Positions 1 to 14,214 of a DNA stretch of 64,000 nt are shown here, piece by piece. Origin of the DNA: Luscinia megarhynchos (Eukaryota; Chordata; Aves; Passeriformes; Turdidae); assembly GCA_034336665.1 (NCBI GenBank), contig CM067576.1, positions 12,825,385 to 12,889,384 of the forward strand, written 5' to 3'. The translations under genes were made by a program, and so were the position numbers. How positions within the stretch are numbered: the first letter of the stretch is position 1; each line of letters begins with the position of its first letter. The notes under the pieces were generated by a model. It had not been told where the DNA came from, searched no databases, and worked only from the letters and a program-made list of their open reading frames with translations.

Positions 1-1211
1 AGCAACTCAAAGATTGAAGCATGACACAATGATTCATCAGTGGAAGAGAGCCATTCATCATCCAGACCTCAGGATCTGTTGAGAGTCTTTATTGCTTTGG
101 CCTCATTAAAATGGAGCAAACCATGAGTTAACATAAATCTGAATCTCTAAATATTCTCTCCCTTAATTTTTTAATAGCTCCACACAAAGGGAAAGGTTAA
201 AACCAATTAAAAGATCTACAAATACTAGCAAAATTGTCCCAATGAACTGTTAGTTATTGGTTTTAGCCATTTCACTTTAAAAAAAAACCAACTTCAATTT
301 CTGAATGAATTAATAATTAGACTCTTTATTGACCTTCCTTGTTTTTTGTTTTGTTGTAGGATGTGGTGTGTTGGTATTTTTCAATCTGTTCATTTTTATT
401 CCCTTTTCTCTTTTACTTCTTTAATTTTTAGTCTCAAACTCACAGCTAAAGTAAATCTCAAGTGTTACAGCTGGACAAAGATATCTACATAAGGATTGCA
501 TTGTAATTCAAACTTCATTCCAAATGGGACAGAAATATTCTGAACTCATTCCTATGCAGAAAACACTTGTTTTTCTATCTCATTACGATCATCATACAAT
601 ATCAACAGATGCTTAAAAGCCTCTAGTGCTGAAGGAAATGTTGAGAAAATTGAAACAGAAGTACTTATGAATGGTAATCTAATGATACTGCAAAGATTTT
701 ACTTTTCTGTACTACATCTAGCAAAACACACATATCCCAACAGTCCCTCCACCAAAAGCCAAAACCTGTCATTAAGCAGCTACCATTTTTCTGTTACTTC
801 TTACTGGTTGGCACTGGGAGCAGGAATTCATCATTTTGCTTCAGAAAAAGCAAAAATAAAAGGAAATAGGCTGGGGTTGAAGCATCCCCAAATTCCCCAC
901 GCCCTCAGTGGCTGCCATGCCCACAGAACAGAATATTACCATTGCATTATAATCACAGTAAACAAGCATCTGGCTGTCATTTAAAATACAGCTTTTCTCT
1001 ACTGGTAATAAGAAGCATTTTCTGTTAATTTCTGTTATCTGTAAATCTCTCTTGGCTTTCCAACTCTGCACTTAATGTGCTGTACACGCTCCACTTTCTG
1101 CACAATGAACACTGCCATCAAATGTCAGCATGTCTTCTTGTTATCTTAAAGATAGGCAGGGATTCACTCAATGAAACATCCAGAGAAAGAGAGATGTACT
1201 TATTATGCCAC

Positions 1212-1268
1212 AAATATTTATATATATATATATATGCGTGTTTCTGTTAAATATATATATAGATACAG

Positions 1269-1299
<31 letters not shown>

Positions 1300-1300
1300 A
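1212..1300. repeat. Compound TA / CA microsatellite
   Basis: Alternating TA runs at about 1217-1235 and 1251-1283 are separated by a short non-repetitive piece and followed by a CA run to about 1299. The tract is imperfect and likely length-polymorphic. Confidence 0.95.
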
Positions 1301-2755
1301 GTGTGCATATTTTTCTGTTTTTACACCAGGAAATGATCATAGTCTTTTCACTATTACTTCTTGTCTAGCTGTGTTAATTTAATTGCAGAATGGAAGCTGA
1401 AGTCAAGTTACTTATGCATCCATCTACCACATCTCTACAGGACGTCAGCCCCAGGTTAATTGTACCTGCTCATTTTCAGGTACTACTGTTTGCTCCCTGC
1501 TACTCCAACAGGAGAAACTAGAAGCTGAGTTTCAAGCAACTGCCCTATTTAGTTTTTAATACATCCTGTTATTTTAGACTGCTGGAAAACTATTCTGCAA
1601 ATGATCCTTAAAAAAAAATATGAGCACAGTGCACAGGTGAGAAGCAGCAGGCTTGAAAAATTAAACTTGTGTAATAAATTTTCCTCCTTGATTTAATGGT
1701 GAAAAATCACAAGAAACCCAGGTGACTGAATTCACTAGTATGAAGTAAGTACAAGGAATGTCACAATTCTGCCATAGGTTTCAAACTTTAAAATGGACAA
1801 AATGTTTCATATGCATCAGGAATAGCAGTATTTTGGTTAAGTAAAAGAGAACTTTTAAAAGTCTTGACCTCTAATTGAGTGCCAATATTGTCAATTTTTT
1901 TTATTAAACTCAGTGTCTTATTCTCCCCTCATTTAGACGCTTGCAAAATAAATATAATTATATCCAACTTAAATAACTTTGGAACCTTGAGCTGCAGGTG
2001 CTGGTATGCTGTATCTATTACCATATTTTAAACCCTTTTAAGAAGATTGCATTAATTTCTATGATAATTTAGAGCCCATAATGCATTCCAAGATGTGAAT
2101 AGATGTTAATCACCAAGGAGTGATTTTCCTGTGTACTAACGAAGTCATGCTGCAACCACTAACTACTACTTTTAAAATGCAATATTGCCACTGAAAGACT
2201 TGATTAAGATTTGTTAAAGTAGCTATACTCCTGATATGGGTTTAAAAACCCCAAAGTAATTAACAGCTACATCAATAGCTATGGCCTTCCTAGCTACAGA
2301 AATTATTATGCAATGTTTATAGTATCCAGTTCATTCCTTGCCCAGTATTACTGAAAGTTAGCCGTGCATATTTAACTTCTGCCACCACCACAGAGCAGGG
2401 CAGCAGCCAGCAGGCAGAAAAGAGGCTTTTTTATTACAATGATGTTATGTTTAATAGTACAGGTACATCACTGAGGAAAAGCTGACAGCTGTGGTTGCAG
2501 ACCTGCTCTGATATTTAGATTGTAACATTCAGCCAGAGTTTACCTCTAAGTCAAAGATCAGTTTCTTCCATCAGCCTCAAAAACCTCTAACAGAGCAGCA
2601 TTCAAATTTAAGTATCTACACAAACAGGTGAAAATTTGCCACATTTTCCTGGAACAAGTCCATTCACAGCTTTCCCCCAACCTAAAAGTAACTAAGGATG
2701 CCTTTCTGCATTAACCTGCTCATTGTTGTTGCTTCTGGACAGCAATTAAAACCAC

Positions 2756-2953
2756 AGGTACAACACAGGGCAACACCACCCTTAGCATCCTAAAGGGACA
2801 GGTAAACTCAGGTAACACCACCCTGGGCACCCTAAAGGGACAGGTACAACACAGGTAACACCACCCTGGGCACCCTAAAGGGACAGGTAAACTCAGGGTA
2901 ACACCACCCTGGGCACCCTAAAGGGACAGGTACAATACAGGGTAACACCACCC
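2756..2953. repeat. Minisatellite, about 4.6 copies of a 42-44 bp unit
   Basis: Units start at 2756, 2800, 2842, 2885 and 2928, each opening with aggta and containing the shared core aacaccaccctgggcaccc and ctaaagggac. Unit lengths are 44, 42, 43, 43 and a partial 26. The bases after aggta alternate between an acaacac and an aaactc version, so the array has a two-unit higher-order pattern. The first unit is the most diverged (cttagcatcc in place of ctgggcaccc). Confidence 0.95.
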
Positions 2954-5900
2954 TCTCTTAATGTCTGTTCTGTCCCAGCTCAGGGGAACAGCAGAATCAA
3001 GCTGACACTTCAAACTTTCCATGTGGTTGAAATTTCATACATTGAGATCTTACAGAGGAGAATTACTGGTTTTGATTTATTTTTTTTTGCCTGTACCTGC
3101 GAGCAGGTTCAGATGAGCAGCTGAGAGCCATGATGATGTTGTGGTAGCTCCAGCTGCTGCTGCCTCTGCTCACCATCACCCCACGTGCAGAGGCATGACT
3201 GGTGCTGTGATTCAGCAGCCTGGAGAGGGAGAACTGCAGGCACTGCTTCCTCACTAGAATAAGGATCTTTCCCCCAAAATCTCCTTCTCTTCAAATGTTC
3301 TAAAATCAGTAGTAACTTCATTCCATGCTTTAAGAAGGGCTTCAATTACTGAGGTCTCTATGATGCTGTCAGAACAATCCCTGAAATACATTATGATGTG
3401 CTGGAAGAAAATCAGCTTCTATGTGAAATATGAATTAAAAAAAAAAGATTCAGAAAACTTTGGGGGGACTTCTAGATGAACTTTTGTTATGATCACTTAA
3501 AAGACTTTGCACTCTTTCTGGCATCATGCTTGACACTGCTGAACACGTTCAGATTGTGCTGCCTTCAACAGAAGTTCATTATGCCTTTCCAAAATGTGTC
3601 AAAAGGTAACAGATAAAATTTAAGACAGCTTAAAAGGTCCCAAATCTTCTGAAACTCAAAAATATAACATTAGCAATGCAGACCAAATTTGACTTTTGAG
3701 ATACACTGAAGGATTCTGCAAAAGAATAATCTATTTACTCTTTTTTTTTTTACATTTAAACAGTTCACTTTACAAGATTAATATCTAATTGAGAAATTAA
3801 GTAGTTGAATCTTTACTTTTTTTTTAACAAGAATCTGGGACAATTTGATGGTTGTGTATTTTTGTAGCAGCAGTCAATGCTATTTGAGCAGTGACAGGAT
3901 TGAAACTGCCACCAATACAAATTAAATCATTAGCTGTTAGATGTAGAAAAATTCAGAATTGTGAATTTCAGTCTTAAGAGACAAGCAGAGAAAGAATTCA
4001 TTCTCACACGTTTTATATAAATAATCACTTAAAATATGTACTTGCTAAGTACAAAATATGTGTTAGCATAACAAACTATCTGGTTCATATAAATGTGATT
4101 CTTGCCTTCCTCACTGAAAAAGAAACTATTAAAAATTATAAAACAAAGCAATGGCTTGAGGAATTAAATAGCTAAACAAGAAAAAGCAGTATATTTACTG
4201 AAAAAAAACTAGAATGGCTACAGCATCTTATACCCATGAGTCACACAGAATTTTAATAATTAAAGTTTAAAAAGGTGAGTAAGGACCTAAGCAAAGGACT
4301 CATCTGGAGAGCAGTCAGTGGATGAAGGTGCAGGGAGTGCACAGCCCCTCACTGCAGCTCAGAAACTCTGCAGCTCCTCCCTTCCCTGCTGTCAGTGTAA
4401 CCCTTCGGTGGCTGCAGGAATTTCAGACCCCTATGGGCTCACAGGCACATCCCTGAGCTTCTGCTCCCTTTTCCCCAGTGGGTACCAGCCCTTCCTCCTG
4501 CAGCTGGGTCCCAGTCTGACCTCGGAGGGTGCAGAGGACCAAAGGGATCCCCCTTCCTGGCCATGGCCCCTCCAGGTGACAGCTGTGACACCTGGGCTAC
4601 CCTGGATCATAAAACTTTGCTTGGGGCTGGAGGATGCAAAGAGGTCTTGGGTGGGGGAAAGACTTGCAAACCACAGTGGTGAAGGTGAAAAGGACAAAAC
4701 AAAAGTGGAGAGTTGTAAAATCAGTCAAAATCCATGATTTCCTGCCGTAGTAGACCCCAGACATTCTAACAGCATAGTCCTACAACACAACCTGTTCCTA
4801 AATCAATGTAATAAAAACTCCAGACAAGACTTGGTATTTCATTTGCTGCAGCTCCACCAATTACACTCAATAAAAAGAACTGAAATGAAGAGGAAAATCA
4901 GGCTTGCCCATATAGTGGAGTAGGAGACAGAGAAAAAAAGAGCAGAAATTAATATAGAGCACTCTCACTATAGGGGAAAAAAATCATGCTACCCTTGGTC
5001 AGAAATCTTTTCCTAACAAATTCATGCTTTACATAGCTGGAAAAAATTTAAGGGCTTGAGCAGACACCAAGATTTATGGAGGTCCCTGGGAGCTCTGGGG
5101 TCTCCCAAAGACCAAGAGATCACACAGAATTAATGCCAGGTCCAGCCACTGAGGATAGCAGCAAGGAGAGCAGGAAACAGAAGCATCTGTAATAAATCAG
5201 TATACATGGGGACTCTTCTATTTTGGCTCACAAATTCTCCTTCCTGATGTCAGGTGGCTAGTTGTGCAGCTCAAAGAACAAGATAACCAGCAAAATGCAA
5301 ACTGAAATTATTAAAAGTAGCACCAGTTGAATAATGATGATTTGCTGGTTTTCTTTTTTAAACAGAAAATGTAATATCAGTTATGATAAATTTATAGGGG
5401 CTTCACAGTCAATCATTTAAAAAATGTTGAGTCCTTGACTAAAAAGTATGCACTTAAGCCCTTAAAAAAATACTTGTAGCACTTAGAATTCATTACAACT
5501 TTTTTTTTCCCCAAAAATATTTTCCTTTAATTGCAAAGTTTAAGAGGAATTTTCTCTCATATAATTTTTCATGCCGCTCAATCCACAAAATACCTCAGCT
5601 AGCATTAGGAAGAATTTTCCTGTTTACAGCATCACATTATAATATACATATTTTAGAGATTTTCATTACTCATAATAAAGTGTTTGCCCTTTGTGACTGT
5701 CAAAATTAAGACAATTACTGCAGCTATCAATTCAGCCTGTCCTGCTGTATGGTTGTCTGATATATCTTAGAAAATGACCTTTAAAAAAAAATTTAACCTG
5801 AACTGCACAGTGGAAGCAGTTAAAAAAATACAGCTTTGTATACACCTCGAAAAGGTATTCCCAAATTCCAAGTATAAAAAAAAAAAATGAAGACTTGGAT

Positions 5901-8900
5901 AGAAAAGTTGAAAGCTGAAGACCTGTTTAAAAATTAAAATCGTGGTGATGCACAGAACACCCAACCAAACACCTGATTAGCATTATACTTAGGACATCTC
6001 ACCCCCTTTTTAAGTAACAGCTTTGAGTCTAGTTTCTTTTTCAAAGCCAGAATTTCCTAAACCCTCTTTCCCCATTTAGGCTCTACTACCTAAGAAAAGT
6101 TCCAATATCCTTTTTCTCCCTTGAATGGCCATGCATATTTTGCCAGAAAGAGGAAAAGTGGAATGCATTTGTGCTGATGCTAAATGTTAATAGATTTGCT
6201 TAAATGTCTGCTAATAGCACTGCTAGAATTAGCTAGACTAGTAGTGCATGCCTAATGTGTTGTTTTTGTTGTTGCTGCCTTAGCTGTTTTCCCCTTTTTT
6301 TTCACCTCAGATACAAACAAAAAGGCATTTTTAGTAAAATGTTTCTATACATCTGCAAGCCTGAACAGCAGCCGTGCCACCATCGTGTCACTCTGACATA
6401 GCATCACTGGGATTATAAATCCCAACATTCTACTGTTCCTTTCAATTAAACATGAAAACTTTAATGTTTTTGTAAATTAAACATGAAGCCCTGGCTTTGA
6501 CAGCCAAAATACGTCCTTCTATCACCTCTCCCAATTCCTCCAGGTCACTTCTTTTCTTAGCTTCACACAGTCAGAGGCTGATGCTCTTTTTATTGGCGTG
6601 TACTTTCAGAATGTTGTGGGAGAACAATGCCTTTGAAAACATTTTCTACAGGCCAAAACATTTAATAAATATGCATTACATTCCCAGAGCTCTAATTTAC
6701 TTAGAATCACAAAGCCATTTACACATGTAAAAGATTTTCAAAATAAACAGTTCTAAGTGGCTTAATTGAACAATCGTATTTTTAAAACTGAATAATCTGC
6801 AAAAATCAGATAATACTCTTCTATGAAAAAGTCTGATTTACCAACCTGTTTTTGCAGCCAGTGTACAAATGCACCATTTCATCCAAGTCTTCTACTGTTT
6901 CAAAAATATAATTTATGTAAAAATATCTTAGAATACACTCCCTTCCATTTTTATTGTCAGTTGACTGAGCCACTTTGAAATATTTTATTTTTATACTTCC
7001 TACTGTTACTATAGCGCAGAACAGATACCCATTCCTTTTATTTCTGTTCAAAGTGTGTTAAAAGGCTGCATTCTGAATTTGGGCTGCAGACAGAACATTT
7101 ACTACTCATTCAAAACACACACTGGAGAGCAAAAAAGCCAATAGCTCCTCCAGGTCCAAGAAACTTTCAGATCTTTAATTAGAAATTCTGGTCCAGAGTT
7201 TAACTATGATAATATTAAGTAAAAAAAAAAACAAACCCAAACCTACAAGTGTTTTAATCTGTGCCAATGGAAACACATGACTGTAAATGAAAAACAGGAA
7301 TCAAGTCTGTGATTATATTACCTTTCAGAAAATTTGTTAGCATGTTATTAGCAAAATGTTTATTTGCTAATTATAGTTTTAATTAAGATACAACAATAAA
7401 TTATCTTTGCCACATTTCTGCAGATATTTACCACCCCTGAGACTTACATATCTCATTCTGTATCTGTAAAGCTGACTGAAGTAAATTAAAGTTATACCAT
7501 GTGGGCGCTTTGCTCACACAAAATCCTCTGAAACTTGGAAGGAAGAACCTGGTTTCTGTTAGAGGACATCACGTGCAGCTTTTCTGCAAAATACAGCATG
7601 TTCTGCCATGCCAGTAAGGCATGTTAAAAAGTCTAAATGTGGGAAGATGCTTCCAAAATGATCTGCAATGACCATGGCTTGTCTGGGAGTCCCGAGTTCA
7701 TGGCACAACTTCTGATTTAAGTTTGCTGGCGCTGCCTTCGTGACCTCTCACAGACAAGCCCTAATACAAGGATGCCCATAATGCATGGACAGCTCTCCAT
7801 ATCCCAGCTCTCCACCCCTTTCTTTTCCACGAGTCAGAAAGCTCAAGGTAACACAAACGAAAGCAGGAGTATCTGCAAGGCAATTATTGGTTGGATGATG
7901 AAAGCTGCAAGTCAGTCCAATGTCAAATACACCAAAGCTGTTTCCTGTGGGTCAAGGACACGAGACAACAGCACTCACAGGACCCTATCACAGCAGCTGC
8001 TTTGTGTGTGTGTGGGGGGGTGGGCTCCATATTATTTGTACTTTTCTCATTGCCTAACAATTATCTGGGGTTTTATGGTCAAAGCATAACAAGGCCAACA
8101 TATATCTGCCAGGAAACCTGCAAACAGAAACACGTTCTATAAACAAACCAACAATTACTCAGTTTCACACCAGTGATGAGGTCGCTGCTCTGCTGACACA
8201 CACACAACTCGCTCATGCTGTGCACCAGGAGCCTTAAAAAAACCCACTAAGGGATAGATGTGTGCAAAATGAAAAATAAGCTATTTAGACTGGATTTAAT
8301 TAGTATTTCCACACAATTATTAACAAATTAATGCTAGATAGAAGTATTGATTTTGTCCTTTAGTTGCAGCTCTTGCAAATGCAAAGGAATAAAGAAATTG
8401 TACAGTATTACTCAAAAGCATAAACTTCATCCAACTGATGAGGCTTCAAAGCTTTCCAACCAACTCTACCCAGGAATGAAAATTGTGGTTTTTTCTCATT
8501 TGAAAATGAAAACTGTTTTTCCTCTCCTCAGCTGAAGATTTGCAGCAGAATGGTACTTTAGTTTAAAAGGTACTGAAACAGCTTCTGCCTTAAAAAGTCT
8601 TTTGAGTGCTGCAATTTCTGTATCCCTCTAGTATGTATACTTTACTACCTTAGTTTAGTATAAACAAGAAAAAAGCCTAGGTCAAGGATGCAAAACCACC
8701 CCATGGCAGAACAAAAAGATCTGACCACTCCTATCCTTTTAGTGCTGTGCTGCTTACTGACTTCATAATTTATCCTAGTAACATTTTGACATTAATATCA
8801 CACTATTCCGTAATGACAACTTTTACTTCATAAATATATATATACACACACGTATATGTGCTCAGACAAAAAAATAAAAATCTTAACAATATCCTGGAAT

Positions 8901-11900
8901 AAATGTGACTTCCTAAAGCAATAGACAGCAAATAGCTTATCTTGTTACATCAATTTTTCAAAGGATGCACATAATATCATTATTTCTGCAGCCATGCTAT
9001 TTGATTTCATCACGTAGTTGAGCAAAACCTCAGATTTAGAATGTCCTACACTCAAAAATGGCCAGATGTACTATTAAACACATTCAAAGCTGTAAACCAG
9101 GGAAAGACATTGGTCCAAGTGCACAAAGCTTACACTGGGAAGGCAACATGGAGCACCAGGTATTTCACTGGATCTGCTCTGAAGTTCTACTGCCTTGTGG
9201 CTCCTTCTTATTTTTCCCAAATTAAGGAGCAGCACAAGAGGTGAGACTACTTGATTTTAATCTCAGGTCTATTACACAGTTAGCATGGCAGGGATTTGTT
9301 AGAAGCATAATAGAAAGTATGTGAATTGATAGTGGAAAGGCTCCCCCAGGAGGAAATTCTCTTTGTAAACACTAAATCTAATACTTTCATTAGGAGAAGT
9401 ATTAATGAAAAAATGTTAGTAGTGTAACGACTAGAAAAAAATACATGAAAAATCGATATTATATTATTTCACCCTATGCATTCTAGGAGAAGCAAACAGC
9501 TTTGGATTTTGATTAGATTATTTTAATTGTCAAAGTTCAACCTTTGACAATGAGCTGTTTGAGAAGCCCTACTTGGTCAATTGAAGCCTGTACTACATAG
9601 AGACATTTCTAGTAGAAAGATGGGAAGGATGCAGAAAGCAGAGTTACCCATTTCTCCAAAGATCCTGGCATAATATCCTAAAAAATCCACAGGGCGTACT
9701 TTTCTCTAGAAGACTTTATACTGCAATGTGATCATGAAAATTATGCACATATTTTACCCTGCTCACCTCCACAGAGGTGCTCACAGTCACTGTCAGCACA
9801 GCTGTGTAGAAGCATAAAAGATTTGCTGCTCTTAGAAGGTATCACCTTGAGTTCTTCAGTTCCAATTCCTGTAGCTCACGGTGATAGAAAAGTGGACTAC
9901 AGCCGACCATCACAAACCATCCAGCCCATCCCCTCCCTGTCCAGCATCTGCTGGTAACCCTTTCTTTGCCTTCCCAATCCCCGTCAATCAATGATTCTCC
10001 AAACTAAGATGCTTAAACTTGTGTGAGGCTGTTAAAGTATTCTGGGAACAGATAAAACCATTCTGAAATAGAAGACAGCTTGAGCAAGGCACAGTCAAAA
10101 TTATGGAAAGCTTCCCCATCTTGAAGCTGTGCAAACACAACCCGAAGCTAAACCAAAAGCTTCAGAGGATTCCAAGCAGCAGAGGCTACAGATCATGTTA
10201 TAACCCATCAATACAGTGCTTTTCACCTGCACAAGTCTCTGATCTTCCTTGACACTTAGCAGTCAGTTCTCCCCCTGCTCAGATGGCAGAAGTACAGCCC
10301 TCATCCTGAGTGCTTAAGACTTGACAAGGAATTTCAAGTCACAGTGATACAATGGCCCAAACTGGACCCAGTTATGGGCTTTGCCTTACAGTGCTTTACA
10401 CAGGTGCTCCCCCTTTCACATGATACCTGTTACCCTGTTTATCCCCTTATTCAGTTAATAGGTTCTATTCAGGCCTCACTCTGTCTACTAGCACCCTACT
10501 CGTTTTCTGCCCAAAACTTGTATTTAACCAACCCTGACATTTGCTGACATTGCAGAAGATTTGCACATAAATATAACATTTCTCCACCTCCCTCAAGGTG
10601 AAACCATGATAAAGAGTAGAAGCACCTCCTGGCTGTTAGAGTCCCATCATGACCTGAAATTCAGAAAAGCCATGTTCTGTATCTGTTTACAGAGCAGTTG
10701 ATAAATAGTCTAAATATTCTTGCTGGAGGCCTCTGAGACGACACAGAAATACTGTCACACCTCAATCTCATTATTGATGTGTATGTACTTTTGTAATTCT
10801 GGCTTCATTTGTTGTGCTTACCCGTGCCATTTCCTGTCTTCATGTTGTCAGCTTATGTTTCATTCTTTTAATAGAAAATAGTTTATGAGTGAACGCCTGG
10901 AGGAATGAATCCTGAATGATGTGTGCTTTTGCACTTGTCAATCTTCTCAGTCTTTAGCTTAAGATCTTTTGATAATCTTTATATTTGAAATGCCGGCAGG
11001 CTGTAGTTTAGCACCATTTTAGTTTAGATGAACAATAGCCTTTAGAAAAGAGTGACACAGAGGATTACTGGTTCCTGAGAGCTGCTGTCTGCCAGAGATC
11101 TGACCTGCATCCTACACCCACCGCTCACAAATGGATAAGAACTTGCAAACGTGGCACTTGGATAATGCAGAAATTTCCAATCTTCTCAAATCTGCATTTG
11201 ATTTTGCTTCCAGGGATTTATTATCTTCTTTTTGCATCTTTCTCAGTCTACGCCTCAGAATGTTTACTGCTTCCATAATGCAACCTCCCTCTACCAACCC
11301 AAAATTTAATCTCAAAATTCTGCTTATGTATTTGGTGTCATATGTACTACAAGCTTCCAGCTCAAGTACAAGTTTCTTGCTTTAATCATAAGTTTTTACT
11401 TCTCAGCAGGAGCAGCACTGCCTCCCCTAAACAGGTCACAGCTCAGTGTGCACCTCGATAATAATATCATAGTCAGTGTGAATGTGTGTGACTAAGATAT
11501 ATTAACCTATGCTAGTACCCTGCAGCCCCAGCAAGGCACAGAACAATTACTGTTATGTTTGCAGTTGGATACAGTCCCATGTTTTAAATATGGAGATTAA
11601 TTTAATTTCTGAATTAACTGTTAATTATATGAAAGTTTACCGTTCCAGGCTTTAAATGAATCACTAGGATTTTCTTTTAGAACTAATAAAATTTTTGGGA
11701 CTTACAAGCAGTAGCAAACGCTAAGCTAAATTCACCTGCTTCTCTCTGAAAACATAAACCATTATATGATAATCTTGAATCAATCCAGCCCAAAAAATTT
11801 AATATTAAAGTGTCAGAACTGCTGTAATATTCATAAGAATGTTTCAAACGAGGAACATGACTCTGTGTTCTTTGTCAATATTACAAGTGCAGTTTTTATT

Positions 11901-13021
11901 TTAAAAAGATGGCATTATTCTGCTTCATAGAAAGCAACTCACATTCTGGCAGAAAAGTGAATAGCTGTTTCTTCCAACAGGTTTTAATCATTTGCCACAA
12001 TGGCTGTGGGGTTTTTAAAATAATCCTGTTCTTTAATTTGTCTTTTCACAACTGTTTACAAAACACAGCCACCAAAACCAAAAAGATGGAGAATCAAATA
12101 AATCAACACATTGAAACCTTCTGCTATGAAAGTGAAAGTCAATTATAGATGTTCCTATAGGTAGCCTGGGAACCTCTTCCTTTTTCCTGTGTCTGATGTA
12201 GCTCACAAACCCACAAGGGCAGGGATCAGCCACTGAAAAGCTCTTAGTACTGTATACAGGATGAATAAAAAATACACCAACTCTCCAGGTCAGGAGGTGA
12301 AAACAAGGTACAGCTGAGGAACATTCACAGGAGCTTGTATCTTAGTTACCTTCATGAAGCAGAGATGATGAAAAAGCAGCAAGACAACATGGAAGCTGTG
12401 CGAGCATCACACCTTTCAGGAGCAGTGGTTTAAAAACAAATAATAAATCAATTTTTACACTGATTCCTATCAATTAGTCCTTGAATGAGAAGTTGCAATT
12501 TTTCCATGAGATACTTCACAAATACATCTTGTTCCCCCTCTTCCCTTCAAGCATGTGTCCTCTCAGTGCATTTCTCCCCATGAAGTGAGCAGCAACGCTG
12601 CCCTTCACGACAGCCACCAGCACTGCACTGGAGCAGCAGGTAAAGACTGCACTGCCCACACATCATCAGTTCAGGGAGGCTGAAGATGCTCTTCTGGACC
12701 TCTTCTGCATGTGCCATCACACATGCATGATGACACGTACTTTAGGAAGTGGGAATTTGACATTTGGGAGTCCAGTTTTGTGAAGATGCAAGAAAAATAA
12801 GAAGCAGCAAGGAAATAGTTGATTTCATGAACTGACCTTCAGTATTCAAGCTAAACCAAAGTTTTAAATAGAGAGTGACTAAGTGTTGCAATAAATATTA
12901 ATCATTAGCCATTACTTTGAAAGCCTCCTATTTTTCACTTGTAGAGCTGATGAAATAATGCTTATCATGCAGTTGAAAGCTCACTGTTCTCATGCCTGAG
13001 AACACAGGTGGCAGGGCAGCA

Positions 13022-13105
13022 CCTCACAGAATCAGAATATGCTGAGTTTAAGGGGCCCATCAGGACCACTGAGCCCAGCCCCTGCTGCAGCACTCCACAT
13101 GCATC
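13022..13105 (-). mobile_element. CR1-like LINE 3' fragment, decayed
   Basis: The plus-strand text cacagaatcagaatatgctg, followed by an aagggnccatcaggaccactgagcccagcccctg-like run, matches in style the reverse complement of an avian CR1 3' end, where cagaatcacagaatatnctgagttggaagggacccatcaggatc is common. Only about 80 bp is recognisable. It is a second, independent CR1 relic with the same orientation as the one at 37.7 kb. Confidence 0.65.
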
Positions 13106-14113
13106 ACAGCATTAGTGATCCACATGTGGGCAGAAAATGTCTTCAGACTCCCAGACAAGCATCCTAATCTTTGGACATCATAACCTCTTCATTGTACTCT
13201 ATTAGACAGAAATCTAATAAGAAAACAAAGGATTTAAATAGAAAATAAATGACCACTCTCAGGCTCGTTCATCTTTGTTGCTTTCAAAGCTTTACTTTTA
13301 ATGGGTGGAAAAAAAATGGGACTTATAAACTTATAATATTGCATAAATAACCCCAGAAAAAAAATCAAGGCCAAGAAACAGAGTTCTTTGCAATTCAGGA
13401 TGAGTTTTTTTTTAAAATAATAAATTAACAAGCAAGTGTAGCTTTCAGTCACAGGCAGCAAGTATGTAAGTACTTGTTAAACTTTTGAGAATATATTTAT
13501 AATATGTTTAAATAGTTCAGTGAATGAGGGCAATGGCAGCACTAATCAAAATATAAAAACTACAGGTGATCACAAAAATATTTTTGATAAGCACTGAGAT
13601 GAAAACTTCTCTTTAGAATGATGTTTTATTGAGGATGGAGAGTAGCAGCTTCATAAAAAAATCTGGAAATTCATACTATGAGTATTAAAAAAAGTTTACA
13701 AAAATTAGTTTTATCATTTCAATTACCTTTTTGACTTACAGAGTTTGTCATTAAATAATTTCTTTTTCTTTTAAGTCATCAGAGAGTCAAGGCCTACCAT
13801 ATAATGGTGATAATAAGATAAAATTTACAGCAACAACCTACTGAAATCTCTTACCTTGTTTCACATACTAAATAGAATACACCGGACAGAATAATTTTTG
13901 CTAGGCTCCTATCATTTCTGATATCACTTCAACAAGCTCTGTTTTTTCCTGTTCCTTTTCTAGGCACAGTCCATTTCAACAAGGCATCAGTTGTAATTCA
14001 CTAAAACAACATCAAAAGCCAATAACATCAAGGTAATCAGAATAATTTCATGTTGAGCCTGAGACGAAGCAATTTTAAGTGAACACATTCATGCTAAAGG
14101 AATATCCATACAT

Positions 14114-14214
14114 TAAAAGAAAACAAACAAACAAACAAAAAAAAATTTGGGTTTTTGTTTTGTTTTTTAGTTTTTTGTTCTTTTTGGTTGATGCTGTTGT
14201 TTTTTTAACCAAAC
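14114..14214. repeat. A-rich tract followed by T-rich tract (imperfect inverted repeat)
   Basis: A run of aaac units and a 9-base A run is followed after tttggg by long T runs with interspersed g. The two halves are roughly complementary and could fold back, but the match is low-complexity. Confidence 0.8.

Larger units (their letters stand above)
1..13021. other. Non-coding flank or intron DNA, left part
   Basis: Apart from the microsatellite and minisatellite, I see no supported gene. A GC-richer block at 4300-4740 has a 139-codon plus-strand open frame with Pro/Ser-rich content and an overlapping minus frame, which looks non-coding. Short splice-bounded open segments (for example 9770-9804 and 9642-9671 minus) are within chance expectation. 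Confidence 0.6.

Noticed and set aside
4318..4737. 139-codon open frame on the plus strand
   Set aside because: GC-richer block with an 88-codon opposite-strand frame; Pro/Ser/Gly-rich content typical of non-coding GC-rich DNA.
6470..6590. Minus-strand open segment reading KRSDLEELGEVIEGRILAVK
   Set aside because: Protein-like at first sight, but the acceptor is poor and no good donor follows; about 40 open codons are expected by chance.
9067..9155. Plus-strand segment reading NQGKTLVQVHKAYTGKATWS before a CAG-gtattt donor
   Set aside because: The acceptor has almost no pyrimidine tract and there are no partner exons on the plus strand.
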